The position numbers and the translations under genes were made by a program. Below, piece by piece: positions 34,944 through 47,216 of a stretch of DNA of 64,000 nt; the first letter of the stretch is position 1, and every line of letters begins with the position of its first letter. Origin of the DNA: Leptoclinus maculatus (Eukaryota; Chordata; Actinopteri; Perciformes; Stichaeidae); contig JAVDOI010000045.1 in the NCBI GenBank assembly GCA_032191485.1, positions 793,393-857,392 of the forward strand, written 5' to 3'. Below the pieces are notes generated by a model. That model was not told where the DNA came from and made no database searches. It was given only the letters and a program-made list of their open reading frames with translations.

Positions 34944-35350
34944 ATATGGTTATTTATTTAACATCTGTAAATAAAGATATTCATTGAGAAAGCCTATATC
35001 TACTTGATGTCAACATGTTTTCAGTCAGAGCACTGAATGTGTCCATCGATTAACGATTGTGAAGCATCAGAAAACGTATTAAAAGAAAAGCATAATTGTC
35101 ACTGATGGAAACTTGCAGTGTTGCTTTTCCTCCGTGTGTAGCCTATTTATGTGATGTTTGGACTGTTGGTTCAGTTTTAAAATTTACGGTTGTATGATTT
35201 AGAAATGACGCTATCTTCACTTATATTTATTCATATAAATGTTTAAATAAATATGACATCCAAGAACTAAAATATGCCCAATCTTATATCCTCAATTATA
35301 ATAATAACATAGTTAAATATATAAAAAGACATCCAACCTTAAAGACCAGC

Positions 35351-35472
35351 AATTTTGGGGTTAAGTGTCGTGCTCAAGGACACATCGACATGCAGTAGGC
35401 GGAGCCGGGGATTGAACCGACGATCCTCTGATTGAAGGACGGCCCTGCGCTCCACTTAGCCACAGTCGCCCA
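35351..35472 (-). mobile_element. Truncated tRNA-derived SINE, inverted
   Basis: On the minus strand it reads GGGCGACTGTGGCTAAGTGG, GGTTCAATCCCCGGCTCCG and GTCCTTGAGCACGACACTTA. This is the head of the same SINE type as 33577-33796 without its tail. Confidence 0.75.
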
Positions 35473-37973
35473 GGATCAGTTCAAGACTATGGCTGTGTGG
35501 GATATAGGTCGGCGTCTAAAACCTTGTTGGGAAAACTGGATGTAATACAAGCATCAAAAATATGTAGAGGGGTCTTTAAAACAACATCTGTGCCGGCATT
35601 GCAGGTAGAAATGGGGGAAATGCCGTTGGAGTTGAGAAGAATCCAGATCATGATGACATATTGGGTCAGTTTACAAGGACATAACAACCATCCAACAATA
35701 AGTGCAATTGAGCCATGCTGGGAACATGAAAAAAGGCCAACAAAGAGCTTTGGTTGGGTTGTTAAGGAGAAGGCTAGTGAATTAGGTTTACTGGATAAGA
35801 GTTATTCTCCAGCTGTGGTTCTGCAGCTATTCCTCTTTGGTTACTGCCACAGCCTGAAATTGATCTTGGCCTCCTTGAAGTGATGAGAGATGAACGTGGG
35901 GGAAACTGTAAGATCTTTAAGTCATACATCAGTTACCACAATTAAATACAGACTTATACAGATGGATCTAAAGACCCTAAAACTGGTAGAACAGCAGCAG
36001 CAGCAGTAATCCCAGAATTCCATTTGGAGTGTGGGAAGAGACTCAGTGATGATTTATATGTTTACATGTGAGATGATGGCCATAATATTGCCTTACAGTG
36101 GGTAGAGGACGTCAGGCCAGAGAGAGTGGTGATTGCATCAGACTCATGTGCAGTGCTAACGAGTTTGAAATGTTGCCACTCCAGAAGCAGAGAGGATTTA
36201 CTGTTTGAAATACTACAAGCATCCATCAAATGCGGATGGCTGTTAATTTTGTGTGGGTCCCTGCCCATGTTGGAGTCGATGGCAATGAGAAGGCGGATAA
36301 AGCCGCAAAAAGGGCTTTGAAGAGGGGGAGAAATAATGTTAATGTGAATATAAGTAAGTCAGAAGCTAAAGGGACAAAGCAAAAAGATATGGCAGAACGA
36401 ATGTAATAAAGGGAGTAAAGGAAGATATCTGTTTAAAAATATGATTGTAAGATGATTATGACGCGACTAAGTAATGGCCATACTGGTCTTAACAGTTCCC
36501 TTTATGTTATTCAGGGTCGGAAACTAACGCTAGTCCTCTAGCCCGAGGCGAGTGGATTTTTGGAGGGACTACCTAAATTATCATTCTCACTAGTCCTCAT
36601 GGCGAGTGAAATTTGAGAGGCTTTATTCGTTATTTATGTCCGGAAAAAGACTTTCCCGATAAGTAAATGTAACATTCCACTATTCCCCAAATTGTTGAGG
36701 ATATTAGACTATTTTGTTTCGATTATAATTTTTTGTTTACGCAATGCAAAAGGCACTATATTCATCGATCAGGCCGGGCCTCTCGTTCAGTTTCACCAGC
36801 GGCCCGCCAAGATTAGTCCGCGGAAGAAATATAGATGGTGAAGCTCTTATCACTGCAGCACATGAACTAACACCCAATATCTTTGTGTGATCTAACAAAA
36901 ATACTTCATCTAAAATTAGAACAAATGCCTGCTTTATTCATAGACTGCGTATTGTTTTTGGCACCGAGCGTTCACTGCTTATACTATTCATCTCTGGATG
37001 ACTTCAGGTCAACGGGCAAGGAGGCCAGAGTACCTAGACGAAGATGAAGAGGAGAGTGTAGATCCTGCACAGTTTCATTCTCAAGAAGACTGGCAGCAAA
37101 TGGAGGCAGACATAAATGCTGAACTTGATGTACCCATGCTAGCTGAATGAACACTATAGCCTACCGGACCCTTGACGTTGTTCTTCTGCTTCCTGTGTAA
37201 TTATAATATCAGGACATCATGATGTAACATGCATCAATCTTTGTACAGCCATAATGTTACAAAGAATAAAACACTTGATTAGTACCTTGCATCTCTGCGG
37301 TTTCACTGTTAGATAATTGCCTTGGGAGAGTCTTCCTCCACACACACATCCCTACACCCCGTGATTGCTACATTCCCCAAAGCTTCATGAAGGACTAGTA
37401 AAGATTGCTCAGGACTAGTAGTTTTATGAACCTACTAGTCCTTGGGACTAGTACTGATTTTGAGTTAGTTTCATACCCTGTTATTGGAAAGCATAATAAT
37501 GGAAAAATGTGAATTTTGTGAAGAAGAAGAAAGTGTGGACCATGTTTTATTGTCCTGTTGGAGGTACGAGTCAGCGAGAGAAGTTTTGTAAAAAGGTCTA
37601 AGAGAGACGGGAGAGGAGAATATCATTAATGTACTAAAGAAAAGCTTTAGTGACAAATGTTGGAAACATTCTCGAATATTTAGTCAACAAGACTAATGAA
37701 TAGAATTTGAGAAAAAAATGTATTATTATTTATGTTTTCTATTTTATTATTTTATCTATATGTATATAGATATTTATGTATATTTTTACATACATATCGT
37801 TATTTATTTACATACATATATGTATATGTATGTAGGTATATATGTATATGTATTTCTTTTCGTTTGGTTGTCGTATTAGAGTCCTTAGTCCACACTCCAG
37901 ATCAGTGGGAGGCGGTAATGCACCCGGAAGCTGTTGGCCAACCGCCATGAAAAGCAAAAGAAGAAGAAGAAGC
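35473..37973 (+). mobile_element. 5'-truncated Nimb/I-type LINE with RNase H, interrupted
   Basis: Conceptual pieces include GKLDVIQASKICRGVFKTTS and VPALQVEMGEMPLELRR (end of the reverse transcriptase part), IYTDGSKDPKTGRTAAA with DSCAVLTSL and WVPAHVGVDGNEKADKAA-like readings (RNase H), and CEFCEEEESVDHVLLSC (terminal Cys-His motif). The 3' end GGGAGGCGGTAATGCACC and AACCGCCATGAAAAGC plus an AAG tail fits. Frameshifts are present. The element is split by an insertion at 36512-37480. The Nimb name is from memory; the RNase H-bearing non-LTR class is well supported. Confidence 0.7.
36512..37480. mobile_element. hAT-like DNA transposon inserted in the LINE
   Basis: Ends CAGGGTCGGAAACTAAC and, inverted, CAGGGTATGAAACTAAC are near-identical terminal inverted repeats. 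TTATT flanks both sides, and the interrupted LINE frame reads straight across if one copy is removed. An internal remnant (EYLDEDEEESVDPAQFHSQE and on to a stop near 37150) may be the end of a transposase-derived frame. It is non-autonomous. Confidence 0.7.
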
Positions 37974-38091
37974 ACGCGGATGAAAACGGTCCCATTTAAA
38001 CGCAGTTTTTTGTCAACGCCCCTTTCTACGTCCGCCTGCTCTCGTCTGCTTTCCAGGCGAGGCGCAGTTCATCTGGAACGAGCCTATTGTT
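37974..38091. mobile_element. Possible right end of the interrupted DNA transposon
   Basis: See 34346-34640: the inverted terminus GGAACGAGCC is followed by TA. The pairing is inferred and rests on about 10-12 matching terminal bases plus a 2-bp flank. Confidence 0.3.
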
Positions 38092-38219
38092 TCTTTAGTT
38101 ACTGTTGACTTTAAATAATTCAACCAATGCGATGATTTTCCCCGAACTATGAAAATGTTATTTTCATTGCATACAATAGATGCCAAGTCATCAAACAGAG
38201 GTATATGGCACAAATTCAT

Positions 38220-38832
38220 ATTAGTATGTTTTCTTCCTGCCTGTCTGTTTAATTAACTCTCTTGTCATTTCAGGTCCTGCTGTTCACATCCTATCATCAC
38301 TTATTCCCCTCACCTGGTCTTCCACTCCCATCTCACCTGCAGCCCATTCCCTCATTAGTCACTCACTATTTAGGTCCACTCACTTGCCAAATTGTCTTGT
38401 GTGTCTCTGCCGAGCTCTCCGGCATTTCTAAATATTGTTCCTGATCTGCCTGTTGTTTCGACCTTGGCTTTTTGCCTGCCCCTTATTGGATTTGTTCGCC
38501 TTCTTGACTGACCTCCCGGTTTTGACCCTGCCTGTAAAGAAAACTATACTTGTATTTTGTCTCCGAGTTGTGCTTTTGGGTTCAAGTACCTGTAACCCTT
38601 ACGGTATACTCTATTAGCATTTGATGCTTTAATGATAGAAGTCATGATTCTGTCTGACTCCAACTGCTCTGTATGCTTTACAGTTTGCTTCGTGGTGTTT
38701 TCTTGTGACAGTACAGAAGCTTATAATAAAGGAGGTAAGATGACATAAATGAAATGTGTGAATATGTTTTTCAATTTGAGCTGAAGGAGTGGCCAAACAA
38801 ATACTATATTATTCATGCGCCAAACAAAACAA
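38220..38832. repeat. Probable interspersed repeat fragment and spacer
   Basis: The part at about 38220-38600 (CTCACCTGGTCTTCCACTCC, GACCTTGGCTTTTTGCCTGC, GGTTTTGACCCTGCCTGT) has the phrasing of a repeated teleost transposon fragment that I cannot classify. The rest is AT-rich spacer up to the (TA)n start of unit B. Confidence 0.4.
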
Positions 38833-39923
38833 AATATATATATATATATATATATATATTGTTTGAGGAGTTTGTAAACAAAAACCTTTGATGTATGAAG
38901 TTAAACAACAAATAATTTAATAGTTGATATTTCAAGAAGAAAAGTAAAATGTCTACCTGCTGGTGACACCAGAAAAAAGTTTAGAGGTAAAGTTATAAGA
39001 ATACATTATCTGTCAGTCAAAATATAGATGATCACAGAAAACAACGTTGTCATTGTCTTAATTGATCTGCATTTGTCTTTGCTTTTAAATGTGCTCTTTT
39101 CTTTTCCACTAAAAGCACTTTGTAACATTAAGAAAAGATGAACAGAAATAAAGTTTATCCAAGTTTATTAACACGTAACAAATCACAGTCCAGCTGTTCA
39201 TGAAAAATGAACAAACTGTTCACAATTGCGCTGTGATGTCAATAAATAAACGTATTTGTCGGCTTTTACCTGTAATGATGATATTAACATTTGCTTCATG
39301 AGAAGCCCAGCCAACATGAGCGACAAGACACTACCAAAAGAAACAAATATAAGTACGATGCCACATCCTCCAGATAGATGAAACGCTTTGTGTTCTTTGC
39401 ATTTCACACTTTAATACTTTAATACTTTAAATACTTTACACATTAACATGGATATCCAAATGAAGACAACAGAGCAGTCACAGTATGCAGCACAGTGTGT
39501 AGATTCAATAAACTCCTAACAGTGTAATGCAAATGAATACAAAGAACTGAACTATGGGTATTAAATATCTCCTTCGTGTTGTTGTATCTGCACACAGTGT
39601 GAGAATCATTTGTTTCTCTGTCGATGTTAATGTGAGTCAGTAACAGTTATATTTCTGCTGTCTTATGTCAGAACAATAAATATTTCATTAGTGCATAATA
39701 TCAGAGCGTGATCATAAAATTAGTTTTGTATTTGTAAAGAACACAAGTCAGAGTTAAAGCTTCTTATAATTTAATAGATATAATAGATAGTATAAATAAC
39801 AGGTATGCATGTTAAATAATGATAATAAATACATTTCAATCCTTCCGCCTCTTCATAAATAACACTTGATGTATAAAAAGTCTAAATGTTGGTAGTATTT
39901 AGTCTCTTGTTCCAGTCCAGTTG

Positions 39924-40701
39924 TTAATTCCAAATAACTGCTGTAACAATTGCTATGACGAAAAAGAAACTTGTTTTGTTGATGACTGCAGAGGAGGCAG
40001 CAGCTGCTGTGGCAACTGTTGTGGTTGTTGTTGTTGTTGCTGGTGTTGTTGTTGTTGCGGCTACTGTGGTTGTTGCGGCTACTGTGGTTGTTGGGGCAAC
40101 TGTGGTCGTTGTGGCTGCAGCTGGGTTTGTTGCAGCTGCTGTGGTCGTTGTTGCTGCTAATGTAGTTGTTGCTGCAACTGTGGTTGATGCAGCTGCTAGG
40201 GTTGTTGTTGCAGCTGGTGCAGTTGTTGTTGCGGCTGGTGTAGTTGTGCCATCTGTGGTTGTTGCAGGTGCTGTAGTTGTAGGAGCAGGTGTTGTTGTGG
40301 CTGCAGCTGGGGTTGTTGTTGTAGCTGGTGCAGTTATTGTTGCGGCTGCTGTAGTTGTTGAGGCTGCAGCTGTGGTTGTTGAGGCTGCAACTGTGGTTGT
40401 TGCGGCTTCAGCTGGGGTTGTTGCGGCTGAAGAAGTTGTTGTTGCGGCTGCTGTAGTTGTTATAGGAGCAGGTGTGGTTGTTGTGGTTGCAGCTGGGGTT
40501 GTTGTTGTAGCTGGTGCAGTTGTGGCAACTGTGGTCATTGTTAGGGCAGCTGTGGTTGTTGCAGCTGCTGGTGCAGTTGTTGCGGCTGCCATAGTTGTTG
40601 TTGAGGCAGCTGTGGTTGTTGCAGCTGCTGTAGTTGTTGGGGTAATTGTGGTTGTTGCGACTACAGCTGTGGTTGTTGGGGCATTAGTGGTTGTTGTTGG
40701 G

Positions 40702-40744
<43 letters not shown>

Positions 40745-43700
40745 ATGTAGTTGTTGGCTTTGTAACTGTGGTTGTTGCGACTACAGCTGTGGTTGTTGGG
40801 GCAGCGGTTGTTGTCGTTGCGGCTGCTGTGGTTGTTGTGGCGTCAGCTGGGGTTGTGGCTGCTGTAGATGTTGTTGGGGCACCTGTGGTTGTTGTGGCTG
40901 CTGAAGTTGTTGCAGCAGCTGTGGTTGTTGCGGCTGCTGTAGTTGTTGTTGAGGCAGCTGTGGTCGTTGTTGCAGCTGCTGTAGTTGTTGGGGCAATTGT
41001 GGTTGTTGCGACTATAGCTGTGGTTGTTGGGGCATCAGTGGTTGTTATTGCGGTTGTTGTTGCGGTTGTCGTCGTTGTTGCTGCTGATGTAGTTGTTGGT
41101 GTTGTAACTGTGGTTGTTGCGACTACATCTGTGGTTGTTGGTGTTGTAACTGTGGTTGTTGCGACTACAGCTGTGGTTGTTGGGGCAGCGGTTGTTGTTG
41201 CGGCTGCTGTGGTTGTTGTGGCTTCAGCTGGGGTTGCGGCTGCTGTAGTAGTTGTTTGGCCATCTGTGGTTGTTGCGGCTGCTGTAGTTGTTGTTAGGGC
41301 ACCTGTGGTTGTTGCGGCTGATGAAGTTGTTGAGGCAGCTGTGGTCGTTGTTGCGGCTGCTGTAGTTGTTGGGGCAATTGTGGTTGTTGCGACTACAGCT
41401 GTGGTTGTTGGGGCATCTGTGGTTGTTGTTGCGGCTACTGTTGTCATTGTTGCTGCTGATGTAGTTGTTGGTGTTGTAACTGTGGCTGTTACGACTACAT
41501 CTGTAGTTGTTGTTGGGGCACCTGTGGTTGTTGTGGTTGTTGTGGCTGCTGAAGTTGTTGCAGTTGTTGTGGCTGCTGAAGTTGTTGCAGCAGCTGTAAT
41601 TGTTGCGGCTGCTGTAGTTGTTGTAGGAGCAGGTGTGGTTGTTGTGGCTACAGCTGGGGTTGTTGTTGTAGCTGGTGCAGTTGTTGTGGCTGCTGTTGTT
41701 GAGTCAGCTGTGGTCGTTGTTGCGGCTGCTGTAGTTGTTGGGGCAATTGTGGTTGTTGGGGCATCAGTGGTTGTTGTTGCGGTTGTCGTTGTTGTTGCTG
41801 CTGATGTAGTTGTTGGTGTTGTAACTGTGGTTGTTGCGACTACAGCTGTGGTTGTTGTGGCAGCGGTTGTTGTTGTTGCGGCTGCTGTGGTTGTTGTGGC
41901 TTCAGCTGGGGTTGCGGCTGCTGTAGTAGTTGTTTGGCCATCTGTGGTTGTTGCGGCTGCTGTAGTTGTTGTTAGGGCACCTGTGGTTGTTGCGGCTGAT
42001 GAAGTTGTTGAGGCAGCTGTGGTCGTTGCTGCGGCTGCTGTAGTTGTTGTTGCAACTGTGGTTGTTGCAGCTGCTAGGGTTGTTGTTGCACTTGGTGTTG
42101 TTGTTGCTGCTGTTGAGGCAGCTGTGGTCGTTGTTGCGGCTGCTGTAGTTGTTGGGGCAATTGTGGTTGTTGCGACAACAGCTGTGGTTGTTGGGGCATC
42201 TGTGGTTGTTGTTGCGGCTGCTGTTGTCATTGTTGCTGCTGATGTAGTTGTTGGTGTTGTAACTGTGGCTGTTACGACTACATCTGTAGTTGTTGTTGGG
42301 GCACCTGTGGTTGTTGTGGCTGCTGAAGTTGTTGTAGGAGCAGGTGTGGTTGTTGTGGCTGCAGCTGGGGTTGTTGTTGTAGCTGGTGCAGTTGTTGTGG
42401 CTGCTGTAGTTGTTGAGTCAGCTGTGGTCGTTGTTGCGGCTGCTGTAGTTGTTGGGGCAATTGTGGTTGTTGGGGCATCAGTGGTTGTTGTTGCGGCTGC
42501 TGTTGTCGTTGTTGCTGCTGATGTAGTTGTTGCTGCTGATGTAGTTGTTGGTGTTGTAACTGTGGTTGTTGCGACTACAGCTGCTGTTGTTGGGTCAGCG
42601 GTTGTTGTGGTTGTTGTGGCTTCAGCTGTGGTTGTTGCGGCTGCTGTAGATGTTGTTGGGCCATCTGTGGTTGTTGCGGCTGCTGTAGTTGTTGTTGGGG
42701 CACCTGTGGTGGTTGTTGCGGCTGCTGTAGTTGTTGGGGCAATTGTGGTTGTTGCGACTACAGCTGTGGTTGTTGGGGTATCAGTGGTTGTTGTTGCGGT
42801 TGTCGTTGTTGCTGCTGATGTAGTTGTTGTTAGGGCACCTGTGGTTGTTGCAGCTGCTAGGGTTGTTGTTTCACTTGGTGCAGTTGTTGTTGCTGCTGTT
42901 GTTGAGGCAGCTGTGGTCGTTGTTGCGGCTGCTGTAGTTGTTGGGGCAATTGTGGTTGTTGCGACAACAGCTGTGGTTGTTGGGGCATCTGTGGTTGTTG
43001 TTGCGGCTGTTGTTGTCATTGTTGCTGCTGCTGATGTAGTTGTTGGTGTTGTAACTGTGGTTGTTGCGACTACAGCTGTGGTTGTTGGGGCAGCGGTTGT
43101 TGTTGGGGCTGCTGTGGTTGTTGTGCCTTCAGCTGGGGTTGTTGCGGCTGCTGTAGATGTTGTTGTGGCAGCTGTGGTTGTTGCGGCTGCTGTATTTGTT
43201 GTAGGAGCAGGTATGGTTGTTGTGGCTGCAGCTGGGGTTGTTGTTGTAGCTGGTGCAGTTGTTGTTGCGGCTGCTGTAGTTGTTGTTGAGGCAGCTGTGG
43301 TCGTTGCTGCGGCTGCTGTAGTTGTTGGGGCAATTGTGGTTGTTGTGACTACAGCTGTGGTTGTTGCGGCTGCTGTAGTTGTTGGGGCTGCTGTAGTTGT
43401 TGGTGTTGTAACTGTGGTTGTTGCGACTACAGCTGTGGTCGTTGTTGCGGCTGGTGTAGTTGGGTCAACTGTGGTTGATGCAGCAGCTGGTGCAGTTGTT
43501 GTTGCGGCTGCTGTGGTTGTTGCGGCTGCTATAGTTGTTGTAGGAGCAGGTGTGGTTGTTGTAGCTGCAGCTGGGGTTGTTGTTGTAGCTGGTGCAGTTG
43601 TTGTTGCGGCTGCTGTAGTTGTTGTTGAGGCAGCTGTGGTCATTGTTGCGGCTGCTGTCGTTGGGGCAATTATGGTTGTTGCGATTATAGTTGTGGTTGT

Positions 43701-46469
43701 TGGGGCATCAGTGGTTGTTGTCGTTGTGGCTGCTGTTGTCGTTGTTCCTGCTGATGTAGTTGTTGGAGTTGTAACTGTGGTTGCGACTACAGCTGTGGTT
43801 GTTGGGGCAGCGGTTGTTGTTGTAGGAGCAGGTGTGGTTGTTGTGGCTGCAGCTGGGGTTGTTGTAGCTGGTGCAGTTGTTGTTGCGGCTGCTGTAGTTG
43901 TTGTTGAGGGAGCTGTGGTTGTTGTTGAGGCTGGTGTAGTTGGGGTAACTGTGGTTGTTGCAGCTGCTAGGGTTGTTGTTGCAGCTGGTGCAGTTGTTGT
44001 TGCGGCTGCTGTAGTTGTTGGGCCATCTGTGGTTGTTGCGGCTGCTGAAGTTGTTGCAGCTGCTGTAGTTGTTGGGGCAACTATGGTTGTTGTGACTACA
44101 GCTGTGGTTGTTGCGGCTGCTGTAGTTGTTGTAGGAGCAGGTGTTGTTGTGGCTGCAGCTGGGGTTGTTGTTGTAGCTGGTGCAGTTGTTGTTGCAGCAG
44201 CTGTTGTTGTAGCTGCTGTAGTTGTAGGAGCTGGGGTGGTTGTTGTAGCTGCTGCGGTTGTTGTTGCGGCTGTTGTGGTTGTTGTTGAGGCAGCTGTGGT
44301 CGTTGCGGCTGCAGCTGTGGTTGTTGCGGCTGCAGCTGTGGTTGTTGCAGCTGCTAGGGTTGTTGTTGCAGCTGGTGCAGTTGTTGTTGCGGCTGCTGTG
44401 GTTGTTGTTGCTGCTGCTGTAGTTGTTGTTGTTGGAGCAGGTGTGGTTGTTGTGGCTGCAGCTGGGGTTGTTGTTGTAGCTGGTGCAGTTGTTGCTGCGG
44501 CTGCTGTAGTTGTTGAGGCAGCTGTGGTCGTTGTTGCGGCAGCGGCTGCTGTAGTTGTTTGGGCAATTGTGGTTGTTGCGACTACAGCTGTGGTTGTTGG
44601 GGCATCAGTGGTTGTTGTTGCGGCTGCTGTTGTCGTTGTTGCTGCTGATGTAGTTGTTGGTGATGTAACTGTGGTTGTTGCGACTACAGCTGTGGTTGTT
44701 GGGGCAGCGGTTGTTGTTGTTGCGGCACCTGTGGTTGTTGGAGCAGCTGTGGTTGTTGCGGCTGCTGTAGTTGTTGTAGGAGCAGGTGTTGTTGTTGTGT
44801 CTGTAGCTGGTGTGGTTGTTGTGTCTGTAGCTGGTGTGGTTGTTGTGTCTGTAGCTGGGGTGGTTGTTGTAGCTGCTGCGGTTGTTGTTGCGGCTGTTGT
44901 GGTTGTTGTTGAGGCAGCTGTGGTCGTTGCGGCCGCAGCTGTGGTTGTTGCAGCTGTTAGGGTTGTTGTTGCAGCTGGTGCAGTTGTTGTTGCGGCTGCT
45001 GTGGTTGTTGCGGCTGCTGTAGTTGTTGTTGGAGCAGGTGTGGTTGTTGTGGCTGCAGCTGGGGTTGTTGTAGCTGGTGCTGTTGTTGCTGCGGCTGCTG
45101 TAGTTGTTGTTGAGGCAGCTGTGGTCGTTGTTGCGGCAGCGGCTGCTGTAGTTGTTTGGGCAATTGTGGTTGTTGCGACTACAGCTGTGGTTGTTGGGGC
45201 ATCAGTGGTTGTTGTTGTTGCGGCTGCTGTTGTCGTTGTTGCTGCCGTTGTTGGTGTTGTAACTGTGGTTGTTGCGACTACAGCTGTGGTTGTTGGGGCA
45301 GCGGTTGTTGTTGTTGCGGCACCTGTGGTTGTTGCAGCAGCTGTGGTTGTTGCGGCTGCTGTAGTTGTTGTAGGAGCAGGTGTGGTTGTTGTGGCTGCAG
45401 CTGGGGTTGTTGTAGCTGGTGCAGTTGTTGTTGCGGCTGCTGTAGTTGTTGTTGAGGCAGCTGTGGTCATTGTTGCGGCTGCTGTCGTTGGGGCAATTAT
45501 GGTTGTTGCGATTACAGTTGTGGTTGTTGGGGCATCAGTGGTTGTCGTTGTGGCTGCTGATGTAGTTGTTGGAGTTGTAACTGTGGTTGCGACTACAGCT
45601 GTGGTTGTTGGGGCAGCGGTTGTTGTTGTTGTGGCAGCTGTGGTTGTTGTTGCTTCAGCTGGGGTTGTTGCGGCTGCTGTAGATGTTGTTTGGGCACCTG
45701 TGGTTGTTGCAGCAGCTGTGGTTGTTGCGGCTGCTGAAGTTGTTGGGCCATCTGTGGTTGTTGCGGCTGCTGTAGTTGTTGGGCCATCTGTGGTTGTTGC
45801 GGCTGCTGAAGTTGTTGGGGCAACTGTGGTTGTGACTACAGCTGTGGTTGTGGTTTCTGTAGTTGTTGTAGGAGCAGGTGTTGTTGTTGTGGCTGCAGCT
45901 GGGGTTGTTGTTGTAGCTGGTGCAGTTGTTGTTGCAGCAGCTGTGGTTGTTGTAGGAGCTGGTGTGGTTGTTGTGGCTGCAGCTGGGGTTGTTGTTGTAG
46001 CTGGTGCAGTTGTTGTTGCAGCAGCTGTGGTTGTTGTAGGAGCTGGTGTGGTTGTTGTGGCTGTAGCTGGGGTGGTTGTTGTAGCTGCTGCGGTTGTTGT
46101 TGCGGCTGCTGTGGTTGTTGTTGAGGCAGCTGTGGTTGTTGCGGCCGCAGCTGTGGTTGTTGCAGCTGCTAGGGTTGTTGTAGCAGCTGGTGTAGTTGTT
46201 GTTGAGGTAGCTGTGGTCGTTGTTGCGGCTGCTGTGGTCGTTGTTGTGGCTGCTGTGGTTATTGCTGCTGCTGTAGTTGTTGGAGCAACCGTGGTTGTTG
46301 AGCTCTCTGCATTGCCTGATGCTGTTCAGCAATATAATGGATGAATTAGTAAGAATTTAAAAGTTTGATTCCACATTTGAAAAGTTTTACAGCATCTTTT
46401 ACTGGTAATCAATAACTTAAACTTACCAATACACAGAAGTAGGACGACACAGATCTTCATCATCATCAT
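39924..46469 (-). CDS. Gene C: giant Thr/Ala/Pro mucin-like, probably GPI-anchored protein (2146 aa)
   Basis: This is the paralogue of gene B in unit B. Exon 46427-46469 encodes MMMMKICVVLLLCI (four ATGs, because the triplet that is CTG before the first ATG in gene B is ATG here). A 105-bp intron (46322-46426) and exon 46321-39924 follow with the same splice sites. The mature N-terminus, the Thr-run/Ala-Pro tripeptide body and the C-terminal SSAVINKTS plus hydrophobic tail match gene B. The tail differs by one residue (SFFF for SLFF). It is 993 residues shorter overall, with the higher-order repeat block of gene B reduced (marker copies near 41437, 42220 and 43000, about 0.8 kb apart). The function is inferred as for gene B. 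The frame is intact throughout, so it is probably expressed. Confidence 0.85.
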
Positions 46470-46488
46470 GGGAAAGTGCTTTTCTGTT

Positions 46489-47216
46489 CTATAAATTTAA
46501 ATGCAGATGTTTGTTAGATTCAATTCAATGACAACTAAATGGTGTTTTGACAATTTGTAAGATCTGTAATTAAAACCATCTGTTATTGATATTCATAGGC
46601 ATTATTGTAAATCGCTGATTTACCAAAATGTCATGTCATGAATACCATAATATTTAAATGATTATGATTATTTCACTGCATCTTTAAGACAATTATACTT
46701 TGTTAGCTGTTAATACTAACTACTGCCATTTATTTGAGGAAAAATAAATGGTTTTACTTTTATTTAGTAACAAATTAGATTTTTCTTTGTGTTAGCATCT
46801 ACACTGTTTCTGGAATGAAACATGCTTTTTTCAATTAATTCAACTTTTAAGTTAAATACAACTGTCAAATATCAACATATAACATATTTTTAGCTGTTCG
46901 CACACAATATTTAAAGCATAAATTACACAAGGAGAACAGAACACCACTGACAAAGAACAAATATGTAGTTTCATAACATTGTAATTGAAAAAAGGATGGA
47001 AACACGACTCACATTAATTGAAATTGGACAGATTTCGTCTGGTCTTGACTTTTCTTTGCTGCCGTGACTGACGTTGTGATGCTCTCTGATTCCACCTGTT
47101 CAGTGTCCTTTGCTGTTTGCTGGTTGATGTCCTCCACTGAACAGATAACAGCTTTTATATCCTCACAAAGCAGGTAAGATGACATCAGGCAATGAACAAG
47201 GACGTACATGATCGTG
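46489..47216 (-). promoter_or_regulatory. Promoter, UTR exon and UTR intron of gene C
   Basis: The minus-strand TATAAAA box is at 47159-47153. The first exon runs from about 47125 to 47013, the GTGAGT donor is at 47012-47007, and the acceptor precedes 46488. The upstream octamer is ATGATCGT here on the plus strand (47208-47215), one base off the ATGATCAT of genes A and B. Otherwise the region matches the gene B promoter. Confidence 0.55.

Noticed and set aside
13920..46469. Identity of genes B and C as antifreeze glycoprotein genes
   Set aside because: Notothenioid and cod AFGPs are strict Ala-Ala/Pro-Thr tripeptide polyproteins with cleavable spacers. Here Thr runs of 3-4 alternate with varied tripeptides, there are no spacers, and a GPI-like tail is present.
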